Position numbers and translations under genes: made by a program
The notes under the pieces: model-generated
The model's input: only the letters and a program-made list of their open reading frames with translations
The model's database searches: none
What the model was told of the DNA's origin: nothing
Shown here: positions 1 to 6,971 of the stretch, in pieces
Position numbering within the stretch: the stretch's first letter is position 1
Layout: each line of letters begins with the position of its first letter
Source of the DNA: an uncultured Bacteroidales bacterium
Lineage (GTDB): Bacteria > Bacteroidota > Bacteroidia > Bacteroidales > Muribaculaceae
DNA: 45,168 nt
Reading direction: 5' to 3'
Assembly (NCBI GenBank): GCA_946412245.1
Contig: CAMKGM010000018.1
Coordinates: 1 to 45,168, forward strand

Positions 1-59
1 GATAAATAAAATTTAGTTAGAAATTAGATAATTGAGTCTGTTTTTTCTTAAAACGATAG

Positions 60-91
60 CAAAATTACTGTTTTCGGTTGACTCGTGCAAG
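60..91 (-). promoter_or_regulatory. Candidate leftward promoter for a gene beyond the left edge
   Basis: On the minus strand a TAATTTTG -7 element (60-67) lies 20 nt downstream of CTTG (88-91), close to the Bacteroidetes pattern TTTG-N19-21-TAnnTTTG. No coding region is visible in 1-279, so transcription would leave the window to the left. The pattern is short and could occur by chance. Confidence 0.4.
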
Positions 92-184
92 CATTTTCGC
101 AGAAAATGTTTTCGTAAGCTTCATTTTGAAACTCCATCAGAATTTAATTTTTAAGTGCGAAGCACGACCCGGCAGAGTGGGAGT

Positions 185-218
185 AAAAAAGCTCCTGCCG
201 AGTGGGGCAGGAGCCTTT
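185..218 (-). terminator. Intrinsic terminator of the adhesin gene, possibly bidirectional
   Basis: A perfect 9-bp stem (191-199 with 206-214, GCTCCTGCC/GGCAGGAGC, 6-nt loop) is followed on the minus strand by six T residues (complement of 185-190). On the plus strand it is followed by CTTTT. It lies 66 bp beyond the stop codon of the adhesin gene. The rest of 1-279 shows only the leftward promoter candidate. Confidence 0.85.
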
Positions 219-279
219 TGACTTTTAAGTTTCAGAAGTAGAGAAACTTGTGATTTAAAGTAATCAAAAAGTGTGTTAC

Positions 280-2250
280 TTATTTGATAACTTTGCTGGC
301 AGCCTTGGTGCCGTCGGTGTAAGTGGTAACCACGATGTTCACACCGTCGAAGGGCACGTTGCTTTGCATACCTGCCAGGTTCACATACTTCACGCTCTTC
401 ACAGCCTTAGCGTTCACGTCGTTGATACCTACGTTAGTGTTCTTGCGAACAACCATCTTCACGCCATCGATCGGAGCCTTAGCGCCAGCAGGAGTAGCCT
501 CCTTAACCAGTGAGATGTTGTAATCACCGGCCTCGGGCAGACGGAAGTTCCAGCCTTCTTCGCCGGGATAGAGATCGATCTCAGTACCGGTTGCCAACAT
601 GTCGTTGGTAATAGCGAACCAAGTAACACCCTGATCAGCATTCTCATTCAGACCGCCAATCCAAATCCAGTCATTCTCACCCGGGGTCAGGAGCTTGAAG
701 TCAAGGCAGAACTCGTCATCGGGATTAGCAACAGCAGTGATGTCTACGCCAGCGTCGCCAATCTCCTGAGGATCTTCAGCGTTCCAATTGTTGAAGCCGC
801 CGGTGATGTAGTACTTGGGTTCGGGCTGTGGACCTTCGGCCAGAGTGGTGAATCGTACGCTCTCGGTCCAATCGCTTACGCGGCCATCGGCACCAACACC
901 CTGTACTTGAACCTCATATTCAGTCTCGGGAGTGAGGCCCTCGATGGTGTAAGGCAGGTCGACGCCATTAACCTCGATCCATGCGGGTGCTTCCTCTGGA
1001 TTAGGAACTGTCACAGCGATGTCGTCAATATAGATGGACCATTGGTCTTCGCAATCGTAGTGGCGGAAGGCGATCACACCGCTGCCGGTGAGGTTGCTCA
1101 GGTCAATCGTAATGGTCTCGGCAGTGGTGCCGGGAGTGATGAATTCGCTGATAGCGGTGAAGTCATCAGTAGATGTAAAGTCAGCGGGACCGTAGTAAAC
1201 CATAATCTTGTCGGGGTAGCTTCCACTCTGATTCCAGGTCTTGAACGTGAGCGTGCCGCCAAATTTCACTTCGGGAGTGAACAGCCAGTTGTCGGGTGTG
1301 AGTGCACCGGTGCCGCTAACATAGCTTGCAGAGTAGAAGCATACGTCGTCTTGAGCACTGCTGCTGTATGCTAAGCTCCAGTTGTTGCCGTCGTTGTCGG
1401 CATCATACATTGACCATCCCTCAAGCTGATCCTCATAGGTAGCTAAGGGGAAGTCCCAAAGGCGGTTCATATTGAGCGGGTCAATGTCAACGTAGGGACG
1501 ATAGCGCAGGTTGAAGGTCTCGTTGTTGGCACCACCTACCCAGCTCACTTGGGCTGTGGTAGCGGCGGGGGTCACTGCCAACTCGGTGGGGATGCCGGGA
1601 GCGGTGGGATCAATAATGGTCACGTCAACCTGGTCATTTTGGCCACCCAATGAAACGATGAACTCATAAGAAGCACCTGAAGCGAACACGTAGTCATCGG
1701 CGCGGCCACCTACGTTGCCGTTACTTGAAGCAATCCAAATGCGGTCGCCGGGAGTGGGGTTGGTGATACACCAGTCGTAAGTGCCGGCAGGAATCTGAGC
1801 TGACAACGAGCCCGAAACAAGCATGTTGGCGGTTGCCATAGCGCCATCGGCATTTTCGGGAATCTTGTACTCAAACTCGGCATAAGTTGCGGCCGTGGCA
1901 TCGCCACTAGTGGTGAGACCACCTGTTTCAGGGATGATTGAGCCGTAAGCAGTTGCATCGGCATCGAGGAGCATCTGATAGCCCGAGCCATCGCCCCATA
2001 CGCCAGCGCCAGCTTCATCAGCGTCGAGAACTGTGAGAGTAATCTGGGCATAGCCTTCAGGAACATCGGCTTTAGGCGTAGCCTTGATAATAGCTGTCAT
2101 GGGTTGCACCTGTTTCACGGTGGGAGTCATCTTAGTGGTGGTGGTGCGAAACTCGGGTGCGCCGTAAGTCTTCACTTTCACGTCGGCTTGCGACATGCTG
2201 GGCATTGCAAGGGCAACTGCCAGCATCAGGAGGGTTGATTTAAATTTCAT
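280..2250 (-). CDS. Secreted gingipain/hemagglutinin-type adhesin with DUF2436, Fn3 and cleaved-adhesin domains
   Basis: Predicted surface or secreted adhesin. Residue numbers count from an ATG at 2256. A signal peptide ends near residue 24. Residues about 65-205 match DUF2436 as found in Porphyromonas gingipains and HagA (WGDGSGYQMLLDADATAYG, TYDWCITNP). An Fn3 fold (about 221-475) appears to be split by a cleaved-adhesin jelly roll (about 266-418, starting LWDFPLATYEDQLEGWSMYD). Residues about 481-605 (YYITGGFNNWN) resemble SusE/SusF-like starch-binding modules. The C-terminal 40 residues (YVNLAGMQ, FDGVNIVV) look like a type IX or related sorting signal. There is no catalytic domain and no dockerin. 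The start at 2250 gives the more normal signal peptide (MKFKSTLL); the ATG at 2256 adds two residues. Domain names come from recall of the families. Confidence 0.8.
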   Translation of the reverse strand: MKFKSTLLMLAVALAMPSMSQADVKVKTYGAPEFRTTTTKMTPTVKQVQPMTAIIKATPKADVPEGYAQITLTVLDADEAGAGVWGDGSGYQMLLDADATAYGSIIPETGGLTTSGDATAATYAEFEYKIPENADGAMATANMLVSGSLSAQIPAGTYDWCITNPTPGDRIWIASSNGNVGGRADDYVFASGASYEFIVSLGGQNDQVDVTIIDPTAPGIPTELAVTPAATTAQVSWVGGANNETFNLRYRPYVDIDPLNMNRLWDFPLATYEDQLEGWSMYDADNDGNNWSLAYSSSAQDDVCFYSASYVSGTGALTPDNWLFTPEVKFGGTLTFKTWNQSGSYPDKIMVYYGPADFTSTDDFTAISEFITPGTTAETITIDLSNLTGSGVIAFRHYDCEDQWSIYIDDIAVTVPNPEEAPAWIEVNGVDLPYTIEGLTPETEYEVQVQGVGADGRVSDWTESVRFTTLAEGPQPEPKYYITGGFNNWNAEDPQEIGDAGVDITAVANPDDEFCLDFKLLTPGENDWIWIGGLNENADQGVTWFAITNDMLATGTEIDLYPGEEGWNFRLPEAGDYNISLVKEATPAGAKAPIDGVKMVVRKNTNVGINDVNAKAVKSVKYVNLAGMQSNVPFDGVNIVVTTYTDGTKAASKVIK

Positions 2251-2297
2251 AAGCATTGAAATTAGTGGTTAAACATTAGGTTATTTAAAAAACTTCA

Positions 2298-2329
2298 CAA
2301 AAATAAGGATTTATAATGAAAAATGCAAA
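2298..2329 (-). promoter_or_regulatory. Promoter of the adhesin gene
   Basis: Minus strand: TTTG (complement of 2326-2329), exactly 20 nt, then TATTTTTG (complement of 2298-2305). This is a full match to the Bacteroidetes sigma-ABfr consensus. Predicted transcript start is near 2293, giving a leader of about 40 nt. Confidence 0.75.
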
Positions 2330-2430
2330 TATTTCAAGAGAAAAATTACATTTTTATTAGTCGGGTTATGTTTTTGGAGCCGATTTGAAAGAGAAGATGA
2401 GTTATTTAACTTGTGTAACTGCTTGACAAA

Positions 2431-2462
2431 CAGGCCCCGGCAAACTAATGTGCCGAGGCCTG
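2431..2462 (-). terminator. Terminator of the protease-less dockerin gene
   Basis: Inverted repeat CAGGCC(C)CGGCA / TGCCG(A)GGCCTG with an 8-nt loop, about 33 bp beyond the stop codon at 2495. The run of T residues after it is short (TTTGTC), so it is a weaker terminator than the others in the window. Confidence 0.65.
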
Positions 2463-2494
2463 AATGATGAAATATATATGTGTGTACTAAAAAA

Positions 2495-4099
2495 TCAGTG
2501 GTTGCCCAAAATCAGGTTTATCAGTGCAGTGACATCGTTCACGTTGATAGCGGTATCCTCGTTCACGTCGGCTGCCACGCTGTCAAACGGTGAGGGGTTC
2601 TTGCCCAGGATGTAGTTGACGAGCACGGTCACGTCGTTCACGTTCACCTCGCCATCGCAGTTCACGTCGCCCTTGAGTGTGTCATCGTCGCCGCCCAGGG
2701 TCACTTGCTCAATGTTTGAGAACTGACCGGTGGTGCCGTCGGTGTAGACGGGCTGCACCTTGAAGTTGAAGGTGCCCAGACGCTTCAGGTTGCGCACCAT
2801 ATAGGTGTTGTCGGTGATGCCGGTGATGATGCGCTGGGTGCTGTCGCCCTGCTCAGTGGCGCGGAGCGTGGCGGCGCTGGTGGCATCGCCGTTGTATATC
2901 TCAACACCTTGCAGCAAGGCGCGTTTTTGGTTGGCATTGCGGCCCTCAATGGTGATTTTTTGGTTGGTTGCGGCGTTGCATGCCACGACTACGGTGTAGT
3001 CGGCGTAGTCATTGGTCAGGTTTATTTGCTTGCTGTCAACATCGGTCTTCACGGTGAGGTACACATTGTAGTCTGTGGTGGTGTAGCTCTTGGCGTTGAT
3101 TTTGACGGTTACTTTACCGCCGCTGTTGGTCAGGTCAAGCGCGGGAGTGGTTATGTAGCCGGGATAGTAGGTACGGTCATTGATGCGCAGGGCGCCGTTT
3201 TCAAGATAGACGTATTTGCCGGTCCAGCCGGGATTCTGCAGGAAGTTGTCCATATAGTTGCCGATGCTCACGGTTGTAGTCCTCTCCAGTCCGGTGAAGT
3301 CCTCGCTCAGCAGCAGTTGGTGCGAGTCGCTCTCCATGTCCACGACCAGGTTGTACGACTCCACGTTGGGCACATCGGTCCAGGTGGCGCGGAAGGCGGT
3401 GGTCTTGACATCGGTGGCGGGTTGCATCACGGGCACCTGCTTATCAATGGTGGCTGTACCGTTAATGTAGACCACGATGCTGCCGGCCTCGGGCGAGGTG
3501 ACGGTAGCGGTGGCGTGATAGGTGCCGGGCACATCGGCCTTGAAATAGACGTTTACGCCCACACCCGACCCGGCAGAGTAGGCGGGCACTGAATAGCGGC
3601 CCAAGCGGAAGTATCCGCTCTCGTCGTTGAGTGTGATGTTGATATCCTCGGTCAGGTTCTGACCCTCAACCAGGAACGATGCGTGCGCCTCAACATTCTC
3701 CACAGCGTTTAAGGTGATGGAGGTGGGCGAGACGTTCATCAGAGGCACGGTGAGCAGTGTCACGGTCTTTGAGGCCGACCACTCGCTCTCCTCGTAGTTG
3801 ATAGTGTCAACTGGCACAGCCTTGACACGGAAGGTATAGACATGGCCCATAATCAGACCTGTAGCGGTGCAGGTCTTCTCGGTGATTTCTTCTTGTTCGA
3901 ATTCGATGCCCTCGTAGGTGTTGAGCACTTGGAGCGTGTAGGTGACGTCTTGTGTGGCGTTGTAGGTCCAAGATGCGGTGAAAGCGGTAGCATCAACGTT
4001 GGTGGCCGCATTCAGAACGGGGGCGGCGAGTTGCGTCTTGGCGGCGGCACTCAGCGTGAGGCAGCAAGCCATGAGCAGGAAATGAATTTTTTTGAACAT
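2495..4099 (-). CDS. Secreted Fn3/Ig-like protein with C-terminal dockerin-like domain, no protease domain
   Basis: A 534-residue exported protein with no recognisable catalytic domain. A signal peptide covers residues 1-20. An Fn3-like domain (about 25-115) is followed by an Ig-like domain (about 120-218) that also occurs in the C10 protease next door. A second Fn3 (about 222-468) seems to carry an inserted beta-sandwich (about 262-403, from LLLSEDFTG). The dockerin-like domain is residues 477-534, with two calcium-loop repeats (DVNCDGEVNVNDV and DVNEDTAINVNDV). It looks like the protease upstream minus its catalytic part, so it could be a scaffold, adaptor or decoy; that is inference. It has its own promoter and terminator. 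Confidence 0.8.
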   Translation of the reverse strand: MFKKIHFLLMACCLTLSAAAKTQLAAPVLNAATNVDATAFTASWTYNATQDVTYTLQVLNTYEGIEFEQEEITEKTCTATGLIMGHVYTFRVKAVPVDTINYEESEWSASKTVTLLTVPLMNVSPTSITLNAVENVEAHASFLVEGQNLTEDINITLNDESGYFRLGRYSVPAYSAGSGVGVNVYFKADVPGTYHATATVTSPEAGSIVVYINGTATIDKQVPVMQPATDVKTTAFRATWTDVPNVESYNLVVDMESDSHQLLLSEDFTGLERTTTVSIGNYMDNFLQNPGWTGKYVYLENGALRINDRTYYPGYITTPALDLTNSGGKVTVKINAKSYTTTDYNVYLTVKTDVDSKQINLTNDYADYTVVVACNAATNQKITIEGRNANQKRALLQGVEIYNGDATSAATLRATEQGDSTQRIITGITDNTYMVRNLKRLGTFNFKVQPVYTDGTTGQFSNIEQVTLGGDDDTLKGDVNCDGEVNVNDVTVLVNYILGKNPSPFDSVAADVNEDTAINVNDVTALINLILGNH

Positions 4100-4169
4100 T
4101 GTGTAAAATTAAGTTGGGTTTAGATAATGTGTATTAAGTCGTTAGTGTGTTTGTGCGTTTTTAGCGTTG

Positions 4170-4200
4170 CAAATTTAATAAAAATTTTTCAGTTTGCATA
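4170..4200 (-). promoter_or_regulatory. Candidate promoter of the 534-aa dockerin gene
   Basis: Minus strand TAAATTTG (4170-4177) is preceded by TATG (4197-4200) at 19 nt spacing. The -7 element is a full match and the -33 element matches 3 of 4. Leader about 65 nt. Confidence 0.5.
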
Positions 4201-4305
4201 AAAATTAGGAATAAAAGTTCGGGAATTCAATGAATACAGAATTTCTTTCAGCGGAACGTAATAGTGAAAGATGTTGATTCATTGATGCTTTTGCGTGAAA
4301 TTAAA

Positions 4306-4333
4306 CAAGCCCCGACGATGGTGTCGAGGCTTG
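4306..4333 (-). terminator. Terminator of the C10 protease gene
   Basis: Inverted repeat CAAGCC(C)CGAC / GTCG(A)GGCTTG with a 6-nt loop, about 75 bp beyond the stop codon at 4406. On the minus strand TTTAATTT follows. The architecture, with one unpaired C/A in the stem, is the same as in the hairpin at 2431-2462. Confidence 0.65.
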
Positions 4334-4355
4334 AATAATTATGAGAATATTGCTT

Positions 4356-4389
4356 TGTGGCTTATAGTTTATGACCTATAGATGCCACA
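4356..4389 (-). other. Conserved 3'-UTR hairpin, copy 1
   Basis: TGTGGC (4356-4361) and GCCACA (4384-4389) form a 6-bp stem around a 22-nt loop, 17 bp beyond the C10 protease stop. A matching hairpin with the same stem and loop length lies downstream of the M6 protease gene (6923-6956); there G-C in the stem is replaced by A-T on both arms. Confidence 0.6.
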
Positions 4390-4405
4390 CAGTTAGGCGT
4401 TCTGA

Positions 4406-6823
4406 TTATTGGTTGTTCAGAATCAGGTTGATTAGAGCCGTCACATCGTTCACGTTGATAGCGGTATCCTCGTTCACGTCGGCTGCCACGCTGTCAAACG
4501 GTGATGGGTTCTTGCCCAGGATGTAGTTGATGAGTACGGTCACGTCGTTCACGTTCACCTCGCCATCCATGTTCACGTCGCCCTTAATGCTTGAAGTGTT
4601 CTCGAACAGAGTCACTTCCTCAATGTTCGACCACTCGCTCTCGCTGTTGCCATTATAGACAGCTTTCACTCTGTAAGTATAGGTGCCCTCGTCAATGAGA
4701 TTGGTCACATCGTAGTACTTGTTGGTGATGCCGGTAATCAGGCGATAAGTCTCGTTGCCGGTCTCGTTAGCGTTGAGCGTAACTGCGGTAGCATCGCCGC
4801 TATACACCTCAATCTTAGCGATGTCGGGTGAATAGTTGGCATCGGTTGAAGTGATGGTAATCTTCTGGCCGCTGCTTGCGGTAACAAGCCAAGCGAAGGT
4901 CTCGCCGGCCGAGAAGTTGTGGCCTACAGCGCTGGTTTGCGGAGTGGCAACGGTGAGGTTACCTGCGCCGTCGCTTGTAGAACCGGTAGTAATCTTCATC
5001 GTGAAGGTCTTGTTTTCATAGCCGGCGGGAATGGTGTAGGTGATGTTGCCGTAAGAGCTGCTGTTTCGGAAGTAGATGATGGAGTTCAGACCACCGCGCG
5101 TGTTGGTGCCGCCCCACGGTGCGGTCAGCGTTATGTTGTAGTAGCCGGTTGCGCTACCTGAAAAGTCGGTACCTGAAAGGGTGTTGAGCAGTTCAACGGG
5201 ATTCACATAGCTCACTTCGAGGGTGTAGCTTGCCAGGTTAGCGGCAGGCGTCTGGTCGGTCCAGTCGGCGCGGAAACGATTGATGTTGATGTAGCTCTCG
5301 TTAGCGGGGAGCATCACGGGAGTGGGGTAGACAGCTTTGCCGGTGAGCGTCACGGTCACATCGGTGGCATTGTTGCTCTTGAGTGTGATGGTGGCGTTGT
5401 AGTTGCCCAGAGTCTGAGGTGCGAAGGTGACGGTCACTGTCTGGCCGTTCTCGGCTTGGCTCATGGTGATATTGGTGGGATTGATGCTGAACACGCCGTT
5501 AGCGTCAGCGAGAGTGGCAGTGATGTCCTGCTCAAGGCTCTTGCCGGTCACTGTGAAAGTGGCTGTTGCGCTTTCGCCCACATTTGCAACGAGGTTGATG
5601 GCCTCTTCAGATGTTTTGATGTTGGGACCAAGTGCTCCGGCGGGAGGCTCAATGCCGATAATCATAGCCTCGCCATAGTTGAACACATAAGAACCCGACT
5701 GACCGGTGGCACCGGTATTGGTGGTGAAGTTGTGCAGGGTGCAGTAGCCATTGCTGTCACCACTCCAACCCCAGTTCACATAGTACTTGCCGTTGGTGTC
5801 GCAGCCAAACACATTGAAGGCATGGCCTGCAGGTTGCCAACTGCTGCAGTCATAAGCGAGATATTCGATAGGACGGCCGTTATACAACTCGTTGAGCATG
5901 TATTCGTTCCACTGTGCATCGGTGTATTGCTGTGGACCATTGGTGTAACTATAACCCGACTGTACCAGTTCGGTGAGCAGGAGGTACTGTGCATCGGTAT
6001 AGCCCATGTTTTTAACGCCCTGAAAGATTTCGGGGTCGTTGGCTCCACTGGCACTGGTGCCGTACATATAATCAGGAATGGACTGACCTGCATAGCGCAT
6101 GAGCCATGCTACAGCTTCTTTTTGAGCCGAAGTGGATGAAGTGTTAGTAGGACCGGTGTACTCATCGATGATGTTGTCCCAATCGGCTTCGCGTTCAGGA
6201 AGTGCAGCCGCTGCTACGCCGCCGGAGCTTGAAGCACTGATAGCAGCACAAGCGGGGAAAGTCTGGGGCCATTTCCACTTGTAGTAGCACATGGCCAGCG
6301 AGGTGGCGGGGCAGCCGGTGAGGCAGCGGCTACTACCGCTGGTCGGGCACTGGTTGTTGTAAGGAGCGCTCTGGTCCCAGTTGGCATTCACCAGCGGGGG
6401 CACGGCTGTTGTTGCCTTGGGCACGTAGCCGTTGGCTTTCAGCGTACCGGCCTTGATGCCGTCGATTTGGTATTTATACTTGTTGAGCATCCATTGCATA
6501 GCGGGGGGGATGTTGTCCATGTCAAGTTTTCCTTCCTCACCATACATCAGAATCTCGGGTGCCTGGTCGTCACCGGCAACCACGACATAAGATTGGTCGG
6601 CGTTGAAGATGTAGTAGTCTACAGCTTTGGGGTTGAATACTGAAGCCTCGGCCTTGGCAAGTTTCATGTTTCCGGCTGCTGCGGCTCTCAAGCGGCCTGT
6701 GGCCACTTGCCTGTTCATAAATGAATTAGCCAAATTTTGTGCGGTAGCCAGGTTGATATCGGCTGCCGACACTTGCAGTGTGGCACCTAAAGCCACAATG
6801 AGTAAAGATAATTTTTTTAGCAT
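4406..6823 (-). CDS. Secreted C10 family (streptopain-like) cysteine protease with dockerin-like domain
   Basis: An exported papain-fold protease. Signal peptide 1-20, then a propeptide of the Spi/C10 type (about 21-135). The peptidase core spans about 145-392. Cys171 in TGCPATS is the likely nucleophile, His334 in PAGHAFNVFG the likely general base, and the VNWGWSG block (349-355) is the conserved motif after it. An Ig-like domain (about 400-495), an Fn3 with an inserted beta-sandwich (about 500-740) and a dockerin-like domain (748-805) follow. Streptopain and interpain are relatives. The dockerin suggests the enzyme is held on a cohesin-bearing surface partner, which is not in this window. 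Confidence 0.88.
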   Translation of the reverse strand: MLKKLSLLIVALGATLQVSAADINLATAQNLANSFMNRQVATGRLRAAAAGNMKLAKAEASVFNPKAVDYYIFNADQSYVVVAGDDQAPEILMYGEEGKLDMDNIPPAMQWMLNKYKYQIDGIKAGTLKANGYVPKATTAVPPLVNANWDQSAPYNNQCPTSGSSRCLTGCPATSLAMCYYKWKWPQTFPACAAISASSSGGVAAAALPEREADWDNIIDEYTGPTNTSSTSAQKEAVAWLMRYAGQSIPDYMYGTSASGANDPEIFQGVKNMGYTDAQYLLLTELVQSGYSYTNGPQQYTDAQWNEYMLNELYNGRPIEYLAYDCSSWQPAGHAFNVFGCDTNGKYYVNWGWSGDSNGYCTLHNFTTNTGATGQSGSYVFNYGEAMIIGIEPPAGALGPNIKTSEEAINLVANVGESATATFTVTGKSLEQDITATLADANGVFSINPTNITMSQAENGQTVTVTFAPQTLGNYNATITLKSNNATDVTVTLTGKAVYPTPVMLPANESYININRFRADWTDQTPAANLASYTLEVSYVNPVELLNTLSGTDFSGSATGYYNITLTAPWGGTNTRGGLNSIIYFRNSSSYGNITYTIPAGYENKTFTMKITTGSTSDGAGNLTVATPQTSAVGHNFSAGETFAWLVTASSGQKITITSTDANYSPDIAKIEVYSGDATAVTLNANETGNETYRLITGITNKYYDVTNLIDEGTYTYRVKAVYNGNSESEWSNIEEVTLFENTSSIKGDVNMDGEVNVNDVTVLINYILGKNPSPFDSVAADVNEDTAINVNDVTALINLILNNQ

Positions 6824-6871
6824 AATGTTATGAATTTGATTAAATCGCTGTCAAATTGTGTTATGGAACTG

Positions 6872-6903
6872 CAAATATAGAGATTTTTTTTTGAATAGAC
6901 GAA
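6872..6903 (-). promoter_or_regulatory. Promoter of the C10 protease gene
   Basis: Minus strand TATATTTG (6872-6879) with TTCG (6900-6903) at 20 nt spacing. The -7 element is a full match and the -33 element 3 of 4. Leader about 45 nt. Confidence 0.6.
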
Positions 6904-6922
6904 AAATAATAGGAATTTTGTT

Positions 6923-6956
6923 TGTGACCTGTAGGTTTTTGTTTATCGATGTCACA
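6923..6956 (-). other. Conserved 3'-UTR hairpin, copy 2
   Basis: TGTGAC (6923-6928) pairs with GTCACA (6951-6956) around a 22-nt loop, 16 bp beyond the M6 protease stop. It has no T-run after it on the minus strand, and no other terminator is visible before the next gene, so partial readthrough into the C10 protease gene is possible. Confidence 0.55.
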
Positions 6957-6971
6957 CGTTAGGCGTTCTGA

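Noticed and set aside
291-298. TAACTTTG as a plus-strand promoter
   Set aside because: It lies inside the 3' end of the adhesin gene on the opposite strand, with no plus-strand gene behind it.
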